NCBI GenBank assembly: GCA_020199905.1
Contig: JAIVJS010000076.1
Coordinates: 18,789-82,788 of the forward strand
Length of the DNA stretch: 64,000 nt
DNA from: Acidobacteriota bacterium
Lineage (GTDB): Bacteria > Acidobacteriota > Thermoanaerobaculia > UBA5066 > Gp7-AA6
Reading direction: 5' to 3'
The translations under genes were made by a program, and so were the position numbers. Shown piece after piece: positions 35,268 to 44,454 of the stretch (position 1 is its first letter; each line of letters opens with the position of its first letter). The notes beneath the pieces are model-generated. The model was not told where the DNA came from. It did not search any database and saw only the letters and a list, made by a program, of their open reading frames with translations.

Positions 35268-36128
35268 TTGATCGGCGCCCACCACTCGATCGCGGGAGGG
35301 ACCCCGCGCGCCGTCGAGCGGGGGATCTCGACGGGGTGCCGCGTCCTCCAGATCTTCGTCAAGAACAACAGCCGCTGGGTCGGAAAGGAGATCCCCGACA
35401 CGGAAGCGCGCGAGTTCCGCCGGACCGCGCGGGCTGCCTCTTTCTCTCACGTGGTCGCGCACGCGTCGTATCTCATCAACCTCGGCTCCCCCGCCGCCGC
35501 GCTGCGCGCCCAATCCACGGCGGCGCTGGCCGACGAGATCGCGCGCTGCGGGCGCCTGGGGATTCCCGCGCTCGTTCTTCATCCGGGCTCTCACGGCGGA
35601 GAGGGCGAAGCGGCCGGCGTGACGCGGATCGCCGCGGGTCTCGACGAGGCGCTCGAGCGCACGGCGGGAGTGCGCGTGCGGGTGCTCCTCGAGACCGCGG
35701 CCGGACAGGGCAACGCGGTGGGGCACACGTTCGAGCACCTGCGGGACATCCTGGGTGCCCTGCGGAGGCCCCGTCGGGTCGCCGTCTGCTTCGACACGTG
35801 TCACGTCCACGCCGCCGGCTACGACCTCGTCTCGGCGCGCGGCTGGGAGGAGACCGTCGGCGCGCTCGAACGGACCGTCGGCCTCGATCGCCTGCACGCG
35901 ATCCATGTCAACGACTCCAAGCGGCCGCGCGGATCCCGCGTCGACCGTCACGAGCACATCGGACTGGGAATGATCGGAGAAGCCGGCTTCCGCCATCTCC
36001 TCTCCGACTCGCGCCTCCAGGGCATACCAAAGTTTCTGGAGACTCCCAAGGACGAGGCGCTCGATTTCGATCGTAAGAATCTCGAGACCCTTCGCCGCCT
36101 CGCCGGCGAGGGCCCTCCGCCCGCATGA
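35268..36128 (+). CDS. nfo: Endonuclease IV (AP endonuclease)
   Basis: Zinc-dependent AP endonuclease that cuts DNA at abasic sites in base-excision repair. The 286 residues begin IGAHHSIAGG, then HASYLINL, the metal-ligand segments FDTCHVHAAGYD and HVNDSKRPRGSRVDRHEHIG, and the C-terminal FLETPKDE. The catalytic residues look complete. I take a TTG at 35268 as start because it aligns with the usual beginning of the family; a GTG at 35172 would add 32 unconserved residues. The stop overlaps the next gene's start (ATGA), so the following two genes are likely in the same transcript. Confidence 0.92.
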   Translation: MIGAHHSIAGGTPRAVERGISTGCRVLQIFVKNNSRWVGKEIPDTEAREFRRTARAASFSHVVAHASYLINLGSPAAALRAQSTAALADEIARCGRLGIPALVLHPGSHGGEGEAAGVTRIAAGLDEALERTAGVRVRVLLETAAGQGNAVGHTFEHLRDILGALRRPRRVAVCFDTCHVHAAGYDLVSARGWEETVGALERTVGLDRLHAIHVNDSKRPRGSRVDRHEHIGLGMIGEAGFRHLLSDSRLQGIPKFLETPKDEALDFDRKNLETLRRLAGEGPPPA

Positions 36129-36571
36129 GCCGCGCGCGGCGATCGCCCGAAAGCGTCGTCCTTCTGCTGGGAGCGGGAGCCCTCGCCGCGTGGTCCTTCG
36201 CGCGGCTTCCCGAGCCGCGGGAGATGTTCCGGCCCGCGATCACGCCGTTCGACCGCACGGATTCGCGAACCACGGCGGGCCCGGCGTTTCACTTCCTCTC
36301 GAGCGCGGCGCCGGCGGTTCCCGCGGGCGCGGCCGCCGTCGCCGTGACGGAACCGCGCGACGCCGCCCGCGAGAGCGCGCTCCACGGAGCCGCCGTCGCG
36401 CTTCTGCCGGGCCGCCGGGTCCTGCCCGGCGCGCAGTGGAATGCCTTCACACCGGATTACGAGGCGCAGGCGGAGTATGTCCTGGTGCTCGGGCCGCCCC
36501 CGGCCGTTTCTCCCGGGACTCGTCTCTTCGAGGGGGCCGGGGGATCAGTCTGGAAGCGGCGGCGCCCTTGA
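36125..36571 (+). CDS. Hypothetical anchored protein, paired with a GT-C-like gene
   Basis: A 148-residue protein with an N-terminal hydrophobic helix (SVVLLLGAGALAAWSFA), then an Ala/Pro-rich extracellular part. No family is recognised. It overlaps nfo by four bases and its TGA overlaps the TTG start of the polytopic membrane protein that follows (TTGA), a tight pairing that suggests the two products work together. Its coding frame is supported by codon use and by the overlaps rather than by homology. Confidence 0.55.
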   Translation: MSRARRSPESVVLLLGAGALAAWSFARLPEPREMFRPAITPFDRTDSRTTAGPAFHFLSSAAPAVPAGAAAVAVTEPRDAARESALHGAAVALLPGRRVLPGAQWNAFTPDYEAQAEYVLVLGPPPAVSPGTRLFEGAGGSVWKRRRP

Positions 36572-37947
36572 GCGCGGCGGTGGCCTGGCTCGCGAGCGGC
36601 ATCGCCCTTCCCGCGGCGGGAGCGCCGCTGCTGCTGCATCCCGCCTTCCGCCCGCTCGGTGTCGCGTGCCGGGCGGTGCTGGCAGCGGCGGCGGGCGCGG
36701 TTGTGCTTTCGTGGACGATGACCGTCCTGACCATCGCGCGCGTGCCGTGGACCGTCCCGCTCCTCGTCCCCCTCACGGCGGCGCAGTGTTTCGCGCTGCG
36801 GCTCGCTCTCGGACGTCGCGGCCCTCCGGTGGACGGCGACGTCCCCCGCGATCGCTCCGTTCCTCTTTCCGCGTTCGAGCGCCTCGGAATCGTCGTCTGC
36901 GGCGGCGCGGTTCTCGCGGCTTTCGCGGCCGCGCTCGCCGCGGCGGCGACCTCGCCGGACCTCCTCCTCTTCTGGGGGCCGAAGGCAGAGGTCTTCGCGG
37001 CGGCGCGCCGGATCGACGACGGATTCCTCGGCGAGCCTTTCCTCCGCTACCTGCACACGTCGTATCCGCCGCTCGTCACGAACCTCTACGCTTTCGCCAC
37101 GCTCGCGGCGGGACGGTTGCCGTGGATGGCCGCGGTGGCGACCTCGCCGCTGCTGCTCGGCGCGTGCGCGATGGCTCTTCCGGGAATCCTGCGGCGCTTC
37201 GCCGGCCGGAGCGAGGCCATCGCGGCGACGGCCGCCATCGCGGCGTGCCTCGGCTTTCTCTCCCACTCGCTCGAGATCGCCGGCAACGCCGACATGGCGC
37301 TCCTCCTCTTCCAGATCCTCGCGATGGCTTTGCTCCTCGGCCCGGATGTGCAGAGGCGGCCCGGTCAGCTGCTCGCGGGGCTGCTGTTTGCGGGCGCCGC
37401 GGCGGCGAAGGTGGAAGGCCTGCCGTTCGTGCTCGCCGCCGGAGCGCTGTTTCTCCGGACGCGGCGCCGGAACCTCCCCTGGCCCTCGGCGCCGGTGCTG
37501 CTGTTCGGGCCCGCCGCGCTGTCGCTCGGCGCGTGGTTCGTGTTCGGGCGGAGGACGTACCTGTTCGGCTGGTACGAAGGCTACGGCCGCACGCTCGACA
37601 TCCACTGGGAGCGGCTCCCGCTCGTGCTCGCGGGGATCGGATCCGCGATGTGGCGCGCCGGGGCGGCGCTGGCGTGGCTCGTTCCCCTGGCGGCGTGGGT
37701 CGTCGCGCGGTCGCGGTCCCGCGGCTCCCTCTCCCCGGTCGGCCTCGCCTCCGTGCTTTCGGCCTTCTTCGTCTTCACGTATCTGCACGGCGGCCAGGAC
37801 CCCACGCTGTGGATCCAGTGGTCCGCCGGCCGCATCTTCATGGTGCTCGTTCCGCTTCTCGTTCTCGCCGCGGTGAGCGGTCCTCCGGCTTCCGACGCCG
37901 CGGGAAGCGCAGGAAGAAAAGGGAAATCGCCAGCGCTGCCAGGCTGA
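36568..37947 (+). CDS. Polytopic membrane protein, GT-C glycosyltransferase-like
   Basis: A 459-residue membrane protein with around ten hydrophobic helices. An early loop carries DLLLFWGPKAEVFAAARR and then TSYPPLVTNLYAFA, the SYPPL pattern seen in GT-C type (PMT/ArnT-like) lipid-linked sugar transferases. Long loops contain WYEGYGRTLDIHWERLP. An acceptor or donor cannot be named. The start is a TTG overlapping the previous stop; no better start lies close. Its last 110 bases overlap, in antisense, the end of the converging YfhO-like gene. Confidence 0.7.
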   Translation: MSAAVAWLASGIALPAAGAPLLLHPAFRPLGVACRAVLAAAAGAVVLSWTMTVLTIARVPWTVPLLVPLTAAQCFALRLALGRRGPPVDGDVPRDRSVPLSAFERLGIVVCGGAVLAAFAAALAAAATSPDLLLFWGPKAEVFAAARRIDDGFLGEPFLRYLHTSYPPLVTNLYAFATLAAGRLPWMAAVATSPLLLGACAMALPGILRRFAGRSEAIAATAAIAACLGFLSHSLEIAGNADMALLLFQILAMALLLGPDVQRRPGQLLAGLLFAGAAAAKVEGLPFVLAAGALFLRTRRRNLPWPSAPVLLFGPAALSLGAWFVFGRRTYLFGWYEGYGRTLDIHWERLPLVLAGIGSAMWRAGAALAWLVPLAAWVVARSRSRGSLSPVGLASVLSAFFVFTYLHGGQDPTLWIQWSAGRIFMVLVPLLVLAAVSGPPASDAAGSAGRKGKSPALPG

Positions 37948-40291
37948 TCGCGCCGCCGGCGACGACGCTGTCGGGGCGGTACTCGAGGACGGCTTCATGG
38001 CGGCCGGCCGGGACGCGGAAGCCCACGAACGCGTGGTTGTACGTGAGCGTCGGCGCGGGCCGTCCGTCGACACGCAGCTTCCACCCCGGCCAGTCCGTCA
38101 TCGACGTTCCCACCACGGCCGGCGCCTGCGCCTCGATCATCAGCGCAAGACGCTGGACGCCGTAGCCGGCAATCGAAACGGACGCCGGTCCGTTTTCCTG
38201 CGACTCTTCTCCGCGCGCTTCCCCTTCGGAGAGGACGCCCTGTTCGCGAAAATCCGGGATCGCCGCCAGGGCCGCCAGCCGCCGCTGGGCATCCGGCTCG
38301 GACCGGACGCGGCGCGGCGCGAACGCGCGAGGAAGGACTCCGGGATTCTCGACGAGAATCCCTTCCGCCCCGCGAGAGAGGACGCGCCACCCGGGCGGCG
38401 TCTCGTTGCCCTCGGGCATCAGAAACCACCGGACGTTCAGGAACGAGAGAAACGGCCGGGTCGGGTCGTCGATCCGATTGAACCAGACGGGCTGGTGAAC
38501 GCACCAGAGAGGAAACGTGTCGTAGAGGGGCTTGAAGGTCATCGCCTCGTAGCCGCGGACGTCCTCGAGCTCGTACAGCGCCGCGATGTTCGGGACGAAG
38601 GCGACGCCGACGGCGGTCGTGCGCCACGGCAGCTCGCGGGGAATGTTCCGGAAAGAGGCCAGCTGCGGGTAAAACGCCGACGCGCGATACGTCGGATAGA
38701 TGCCGCCTTCCTCGAGGCGCCTCTCGACGAACAGCAGCACGAGGCACGCGCCGACCGCCGCCGCCCCCCGGCGGCGCGGGATCACGGCGAAGAGAAGCAC
38801 GGCGGCGGCCAGCGGGACAGCCTGGTAGAGGAAGCGGTCGCGGAAGAATTCGGGAGGCAGCGCCAGCGAAGCGAACCGCGGGCCTCCCCGGACATAGAGA
38901 AGGGAGATCACGGCAAGCGCGGCGACGCCGCCCCAGATCGCGAGCCGGCGCCGCTCGAGGGTTCGGAGTCTCTCCGCCCCGATTGCGGCGAGCCCCGCGG
39001 TCGCAAATGCCCCGAGAAAGACCATCCGCTCGTTGATCCCGATGTCGAAAAGCGGGAGCCTCGTGATCGCGTCCGTGACGACGGGAATCCGGGCGCCGAC
39101 GGCCGCCCCGAGCAGGCCGATCGTCGCGAACGCCCACGCCTCCCGCCGGCGGGAGAGAAGACCGGCGAGCGCGAAGGGCCAGAGGATCGCGCCCGCGTAT
39201 GTCGAGGGCTCGACGAGTCCCGCCGGGGTGTTGCCGTGGCCGGCGAACCCCCAGGCGAACGGCTGCAGATCCGGGAGGGCGCGGCGAAGGGCGTCGGCCA
39301 GCGGCAGCGACTTCTTCACGTGAGCGTAATAACCGGTCCGGAAAAACTGCTCGAGCGTGTGCGGCAGCGCCTCGGCCAGCGGAAGCAGCAGGACGGCGCA
39401 GAGGCTCAGGGTGAGCGCGCCGGCCAGAAGCGAAAGCAGCAGGCCGCGTTTCCGCTTCGAGGCATCGGTGCCGGAGAGCTCGAAAAGAAAGTAGATGCCC
39501 GCTCCCGTGACGCAGTGCAGGAGAGACTCGGGATGCCCGGAGGTCAGGATCAGAAAGAGCGAGATCACGGTGATCGCGACCGCCGACCGTCCCGGCGATC
39601 GCGCCAGCCGGCGCAGCCCGAGAAACAGAAGAGGAAGCGGCGCGGCCGCCGGCGTCAGCGGGTATCCGAGGAAAAAAACCATGTAGTCGCAGAAGGCCCA
39701 CGCCGCGGCGCCGAGGAGAGCCGGGACCTCGGAGCAGCCGATCTCCCGGAAGAAGAGCCAGGCGGCGAGGAGCGCCAGGAAATACCGGAGGGCCATCTCG
39801 AACGTCCACGCCTGTCCGAGGGGAAGCAGGAAGCCGATCCACGTCGCCGGGTGGAGGACCACGGGCTGCTGGACCGCGAGAAGGGGCTCGCCCGTGAGGA
39901 CGAACCGGTTCCAGAGCGGCAGGCGGCCGTTTTTCGCGGCGTCGCGCACCGCCTTGCGCCAGGGGACCTCCTGATAGATGACGTCCCCTAAGAGCGGCGT
40001 CTGCGCCGTCTCGACGCCCTGCTCCGCGGCGTGGGACGCCAGCGGGGGCGTGAGATACGGGATGTCGATCGGCGCGTGAACTCCCGCGGTCAACAGGGCC
40101 CGGCCGACGAGAAGAAACGGGCCGAGAGAGAGGAGAAGCGCCGCGCGGCGCGTGACGGGAAAAACGTAACGGTTCGCCAGGAACAGGCACAACGCCGCGG
40201 TGCCGAAATACACCGCCAGAAGGCGCAGGACGAGAAGGAACACGGCGGGGGAGTCTATCCGCGCCCTCGCGTCCGGCGGCGCCGCCACCAT
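37838..40291 (-). CDS. YfhO-like membrane protein, paralogue 1
   Basis: A large polytopic membrane protein (817 residues from the ATG at 40291; 801 from the GTG at 40243) of the YfhO type, implicated in glycosyl transfer to teichoic or other envelope polymers in other bacteria. The N-terminal two thirds contains about a dozen helices. After them comes a soluble region with DVRGYEAMTFKPLYDTFPLW and the C-terminal DWPGWKLRVDGRP and NHAFVGFRVPAG motifs typical of the family, then a last helix. It is adjacent to, and shares domain order with, the gene at 40255-42570, so the two arose by tandem duplication. The start overlaps the end of that gene. Confidence 0.75.
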   Translation of the reverse strand: MVAAPPDARARIDSPAVFLLVLRLLAVYFGTAALCLFLANRYVFPVTRRAALLLSLGPFLLVGRALLTAGVHAPIDIPYLTPPLASHAAEQGVETAQTPLLGDVIYQEVPWRKAVRDAAKNGRLPLWNRFVLTGEPLLAVQQPVVLHPATWIGFLLPLGQAWTFEMALRYFLALLAAWLFFREIGCSEVPALLGAAAWAFCDYMVFFLGYPLTPAAAPLPLLFLGLRRLARSPGRSAVAITVISLFLILTSGHPESLLHCVTGAGIYFLFELSGTDASKRKRGLLLSLLAGALTLSLCAVLLLPLAEALPHTLEQFFRTGYYAHVKKSLPLADALRRALPDLQPFAWGFAGHGNTPAGLVEPSTYAGAILWPFALAGLLSRRREAWAFATIGLLGAAVGARIPVVTDAITRLPLFDIGINERMVFLGAFATAGLAAIGAERLRTLERRRLAIWGGVAALAVISLLYVRGGPRFASLALPPEFFRDRFLYQAVPLAAAVLLFAVIPRRRGAAAVGACLVLLFVERRLEEGGIYPTYRASAFYPQLASFRNIPRELPWRTTAVGVAFVPNIAALYELEDVRGYEAMTFKPLYDTFPLWCVHQPVWFNRIDDPTRPFLSFLNVRWFLMPEGNETPPGWRVLSRGAEGILVENPGVLPRAFAPRRVRSEPDAQRRLAALAAIPDFREQGVLSEGEARGEESQENGPASVSIAGYGVQRLALMIEAQAPAVVGTSMTDWPGWKLRVDGRPAPTLTYNHAFVGFRVPAGRHEAVLEYRPDSVVAGGAISLAALAISLFFLRFPRRRKPEDRSPRREREAERAP

Positions 40292-42570
40292 GGGCCCGCG
40301 GCAATGGCGAGGAGTCCGGCGGCGCACGCGGCGACGCCCGGCAGAAAGCCGGGAGGCCGGTACGAGAGGCGGATGCGGCGCACTCCCCCGGGAATCCGGA
40401 TTCCGACGAAGGCGTGGTTCACGGTCTGGATCGGAAGACGGGTTCCCTCTTCCACGGCGCGCCAGCCCGGCCAGTCCGGCAGGGACGTCGCGGCGAGAAA
40501 CGGCGCGGGCGAGACCGTCACCAGCTCGAAGTCGGGCCCTGACTCCCGCACGGAGATCCGCGTCGCCGGGTTTCGTTCCTCCCCCGAGGCTCCTCGCACC
40601 CACGCGGCTTGTGAGAAGTCCTGCGCGGACGCCATCGCGCGGAGGATCGACGCGGTGTCGGGCGCGGAGATCACGCGCGCCGGCGCGAAGGCACGCGGGA
40701 GCGCCCGCGGATTTTCGAAGACGGCCGCCGCGCCGGTGCGGGCCCGCACGCGAAAGCCCGGGGGAACCGGCGCGTCCGGCGCCGCGATCGCGAACCGCAT
40801 TCCGAGAAAGGAGAGGAAGGGGCGGCCTGGATCGTCGATCCGGTTGAACGACGCCGGCTGAGGAACGCACCACAAGGGGAACGTGTCCGCGAAGCGGTCG
40901 AGCACGATCGATTCGTATCCGCGGACGTCTTCGAGTCCGAACAGCGCCGAGCCGTTGGGCCGGAGATCCGAGCCCGTCGCCCCTACGCGCGCGCCGGAGG
41001 CGACGAGGCCGTCCGGAAGGGCTTCGCGCGGCGCGAGCGCTTCGGCCGCGACGGTCGGATACGTGCCTCCCATCTCGAGTCCGCGCTGGATCACTAAGAG
41101 GGCGAGCGCGGCGGCGGCCACGCGTGCGCCTCGGCGGCGCCAGGCGAACGCGGCGGCGGCGAGCACCGCCACGGGGACGATCTCGAAGAGAAACTGCGCC
41201 CCGACGAAGGCCTCGGGAAGATCGCGTTCCCGGAGCAGTCCCGCCGCGGCGACACGCGCGCCGATCAGGAGAACCAGCACGCCGCCCGCGGCCGCCGCCA
41301 GCCGCGCGGAGTCGGCGGCGCGCAGGGCATCGAGTCCCAGCGCCGCGAGGCCGGCGAGGCCGAAGGCGGCGAGGAAGACGAGCCTGTAGTTCAGCGCGAG
41401 AGAGAACCCGGGCAGCCGCGCGAGAAGATCGATGAGGCCGGGAGCGCTGACGCCGAGCAGCAGCCCCGCGGCGAGACAACTCGCAAAGAGCGCGCGGCCC
41501 TCCCGCCGGCGCGCGGCCCCCAGCGCCGCGAGGGGAAAGAGAACCGCGCCGGCATAGGGGAGCGGCATCCCCGAGCCGTCCCCGCGCTGCTGGACCGGGC
41601 TCTTGCCGTAGATCCCGTGCGCGAAGGGCAGGAGCGCGGGGACGAGGCGGCCCGCGGCGGCCCCGGGCGGGACCGACTGCCGCTCGACGCCCGTTTCGAG
41701 CCGCGCCCGCCGCTCGCGGTACTCCGCCGAGTGCGGAATCGCCTCCAGCAGCGGAAAGAGCTGAGGTCCTGAAAGGAGAAACGCCAGAGCGGCGGCCGCG
41801 CCTCCCCGCAGCAGAGCCCGCCGACCCCTTCCCGCGCCGCCGCGCCGCGCCCGACCGACGAGATCCGCGGCGAAGACGGCGGCCCCGACGACGCTCGTGT
41901 GGAAGAACGTCTCCGGATGCCCGCCCGCAAGAGAGAGAAGCAGCGCCGCGACCGTGAGCGCGATTCCGCGCGCCCCGCCCCCGGCGATCCGGCGCAGGCC
42001 GAGAAGCAGGAGCGGGAAGGTCGCCGTGGAGGGGCCGACGCTCCAGCCGTTCCAGAAGACGAGATAGGTCGAAAATCCCCACGCCGTGGCGCCGGCAAGA
42101 GCGGCGGCCGGCGAGAGCTCGAGGTCGCGGAAATAGAGATATCCGGAGAGGAGCCCCAGAAACAGGGTGAACGCGCACGAGAAAGTCCACGACAGGGGCA
42201 ACGGCAGAAAGATGCCGGCCCACGTCGCCGGATGGAAGATCCCGGCCTGCGCGGTCGCGAGCAAAGGGTTGCCCGCCAGGACGAACCGGTTCCAGAACGG
42301 AAACCGTCCGGCGGCGAAGGCCTCTCGAACCGCCGCCCGCCAGGGGAGGTTCGCGAACGCGAGGTCCGAGAGGATCGGGTTTGCGGGCGGAGGCGTGAGC
42401 GCTCCGGCGGACGAGCGCCACGGAACGAAGGGCGGATAGAGGTCGGCCGGGCCGTACACGCCCCCCGACAGCATCGCCCTGCCGGTAAACACGAGCGGAA
42501 GCAGCACCAGCAGAAGAGCGGCCCACCGGGAGACGTGTCCTGCGTAGCGCCGCGCCAGCCAGACCGACAA
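40255..42570 (-). CDS. YfhO-like membrane protein, paralogue 2
   Basis: Paralogue of the downstream gene: about a dozen helices, the NRFVLAGNPLLA segment near the N-terminus, DVRGYESIVLDRFADTFPLW in the soluble part, DWPGWRAVEEGTRLP and NHAFVGIRIPGG near the end, then a last helix. The first usual start codon is the TTG at 42570 (771 residues). However, the in-frame codons just upstream (reading LRIETVALWGTYAAAAA) align with the first helix of the paralogue, so the true start is probably further upstream, with only a CTG available. It is the promoter-proximal gene of the pair. No glycosyltransferase activity is shown here. Confidence 0.75.
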   Translation of the reverse strand: MSVWLARRYAGHVSRWAALLLVLLPLVFTGRAMLSGGVYGPADLYPPFVPWRSSAGALTPPPANPILSDLAFANLPWRAAVREAFAAGRFPFWNRFVLAGNPLLATAQAGIFHPATWAGIFLPLPLSWTFSCAFTLFLGLLSGYLYFRDLELSPAAALAGATAWGFSTYLVFWNGWSVGPSTATFPLLLLGLRRIAGGGARGIALTVAALLLSLAGGHPETFFHTSVVGAAVFAADLVGRARRGGAGRGRRALLRGGAAAALAFLLSGPQLFPLLEAIPHSAEYRERRARLETGVERQSVPPGAAAGRLVPALLPFAHGIYGKSPVQQRGDGSGMPLPYAGAVLFPLAALGAARRREGRALFASCLAAGLLLGVSAPGLIDLLARLPGFSLALNYRLVFLAAFGLAGLAALGLDALRAADSARLAAAAGGVLVLLIGARVAAAGLLRERDLPEAFVGAQFLFEIVPVAVLAAAAFAWRRRGARVAAAALALLVIQRGLEMGGTYPTVAAEALAPREALPDGLVASGARVGATGSDLRPNGSALFGLEDVRGYESIVLDRFADTFPLWCVPQPASFNRIDDPGRPFLSFLGMRFAIAAPDAPVPPGFRVRARTGAAAVFENPRALPRAFAPARVISAPDTASILRAMASAQDFSQAAWVRGASGEERNPATRISVRESGPDFELVTVSPAPFLAATSLPDWPGWRAVEEGTRLPIQTVNHAFVGIRIPGGVRRIRLSYRPPGFLPGVAACAAGLLAIAAGPWWRRRRTRGRG

Positions 42571-42694
42571 CGCGGCGGCGGCGGCGTAGGTCCCCCAGAG
42601 GGCGACGGTCTCGATTCTCAGGATGCGGGGGATGTTACTTGACGGCTGAAGGACGGGAGTCGGCGAGAGTATCCGTGGAGAGTCATTCCGAAAA

Positions 42695-43007
42695 ATGACC
42701 CACCCGGCATTATTCGTCTTCCACGGCGCGCCGACGCTGGCGCTCCAGACCGACAGAGCGTCGCGGGGGACGCGCCCGCCGGCGACGCCACCTCGACGAA
42801 ACCCGGAGGCCGGAGTCGAGCCGTGGGCGGAAGAGTTCGACCGCTGGGTCGCGGAAAGGCTCGAGGCTCTGGAGATCCCGGCGCTCGAATCCTACGCGCG
42901 TCTCGCGCCCCACGCCGCGCTCGCCGTCCCGGGAATCCGATCGGGTCGTCGGCGTCTACGAAGGATTCCAGTACGGGGCGCGGTCTCTGCGAAGCTTTGC
43001 GTTACGG
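42695..43007 (+). pseudogene. Decayed 4,5-DOPA-type extradiol dioxygenase (YgiD/LigB family)
   Basis: Three fragments of a YgiD-like dioxygenase are recognisable: the N-terminus MTHPALFVFHGAPTLALQ; then, after a gap, FDRWVAERLEALEIPALESY with ARLAPHAALA; then, in another frame, VVGVYEGFQYGARSLRSFA near the C-terminus. Intact proteins have about 260 residues; here there are about 104 codons. The segment with the metal-binding HPTEEH is deleted and the SHGAP motif has Phe for Ser. It is a pseudogene, or an assembly deletion. The spacer behind it is heptad repeat. Confidence 0.75.
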
Positions 43008-43014
43008 ACGTTAA

Positions 43015-43068
43015 GAGTCGAGAGCTCAGAGATCAAGACTCAAAACTGACTGCTGACAACTGACAACG
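43015..43068. repeat. Period-7 spacer repeat
   Basis: agtcgag / agctcag / agatcaa-type units, then ctgacaa-type units, fill the gap between the pseudogene and the rseP stop. Confidence 0.65.
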
Positions 43069-43069
43069 T

Positions 43070-44431
43070 TCAAAACGGCCACCACTTGGACGGGATGTTC
43101 TTGGCGATGTCGTTGTAGAGCACGACGGTCATGAGCGCCAGGATCATCAGGAACCCGAGCTGCAGGATGCGCTCCTTGACCCGAAGAGAGAAGTCGCGGC
43201 GGACCGCCCCTTCGATCGTCAGCAGGAACAGATGCCCGCCGTCGAGCACCGGAATCGGCAGCAGGTTGAAGATTCCGAGCTGAAGCGAGACGGCCGCCAT
43301 CAGGGCAACCAGCGGGACGGCGCCCGTCCGGGCCGCGTCTCCCGAGAACTTCGCGATGTCGAGGGGGCCGGACATGGTCTTCATGCTCGCCCGCCCGCGG
43401 AAGAGGCGGCCCAGCACGGAAAACGTGGTTCGCGTGTCGGTTCCGATGCGGCGCCACGCCTCGACGACCGCCTGCCGCAGAGGAAAGCGCTCCAGGACCT
43501 CGGGCAGATCCGCGCCGACCTGCACGCCGACCTTCCAGCTGTCGCCCTCCTTCCGCGGAGAAACGGAGACGACGCCCGGCTTCCCGTCGCGGTGAAACGC
43601 GACCGGAAACGGGCCCGGCGCTGCAGCGGAGACGGCCCCGACGAATTTTTCGAAGATCTCTTCCGGCGCGCCCCGGATCGGACGGCCGCCGATCGCGTCG
43701 ATGACGTCGCCCGGCTTCAAGCCCGCCTTCGCCGCCGGTGAGCCGGAGACGACGACCGCGACGCGCGGCGCCACGTTGCGCCCGGCATCGGGCAGCAGGC
43801 CAACGTCGCCGAGATCGTGTGAACCCACGGCGCGAGGGACGACCTTCAGGAACACTCCGGAACCGTTGCGGTCCACCTCGACGTCGAGCTTCTCGCGCGC
43901 GTTCATCAGGAACAGGTACTGCGCGTCGCGCCAGCGGGGCGTCTCCCGCCCGGCGATCGAGACGATGCGGTCTCCCGGGTGAAAACCGGCCTCCGCCCCC
44001 GCGGACTTGTCCTCGACGATCTTGATGATGGCCGGCTGGAGCTCGTACGCGGGCACCCGAACCCCGAGGGCGAACACGGCCGTGTGAAGGACGAGCGCGA
44101 GCACGAAGTTCATCCCGGGCCCGGCCAGCAGGATCAGAGCGCGCTGCCACCGCTTTCCGACCGGCGGCGCGGCGGTGGACGTTCCCTCCGCCAGAGTCGA
44201 CTCGTCCGGCCCGAGGCCGACGACGCGCACGTAGCCGCCGAGAGGAATCGCGGAAACGCGGTAGTCCGTTCCCCGGCGCTTTATTCCGAAGAGCCGCTTT
44301 CCGAAGCCGATCGAGAACACCTCGACGGGAAAGCGGAAGGCCTTGGCGACGGCAAAGTGCCCGAATTCGTGCACGACGACGAGCACGGACAGGACGACGA
44401 TCAGCGCGAGTGTGTTTCCGACGATGGTCAA
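43070..44431 (-). CDS. rseP: Regulated intramembrane protease RseP (site-2 protease)
   Basis: Intramembrane zinc metalloprotease that cleaves anti-sigma factors and leftover signal peptides. In the 453-residue protein the metal site HEFGH (21-25) lies in the first helix and the second ligand motif is LDGGH near residue 400. Two PDZ domains lie between (the first around AGFHPGDRIVSI, the second around AGLKPGDVIDAI). Length and order match the family. It starts with TTG, 23 bases after dxr, so the two are co-transcribed. Confidence 0.95.
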   Translation of the reverse strand: MTIVGNTLALIVVLSVLVVVHEFGHFAVAKAFRFPVEVFSIGFGKRLFGIKRRGTDYRVSAIPLGGYVRVVGLGPDESTLAEGTSTAAPPVGKRWQRALILLAGPGMNFVLALVLHTAVFALGVRVPAYELQPAIIKIVEDKSAGAEAGFHPGDRIVSIAGRETPRWRDAQYLFLMNAREKLDVEVDRNGSGVFLKVVPRAVGSHDLGDVGLLPDAGRNVAPRVAVVVSGSPAAKAGLKPGDVIDAIGGRPIRGAPEEIFEKFVGAVSAAAPGPFPVAFHRDGKPGVVSVSPRKEGDSWKVGVQVGADLPEVLERFPLRQAVVEAWRRIGTDTRTTFSVLGRLFRGRASMKTMSGPLDIAKFSGDAARTGAVPLVALMAAVSLQLGIFNLLPIPVLDGGHLFLLTIEGAVRRDFSLRVKERILQLGFLMILALMTVVLYNDIAKNIPSKWWPF

Positions 44432-44454
44432 GAGGCTGCTCCGTTTCTGATCTT

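Noticed and set aside
37838..42526. One open frame of 1562 codons on the minus strand
   Set aside because: Only the last 800 codons are real; the upstream half is an accidental open frame over the paralogous gene in another frame.
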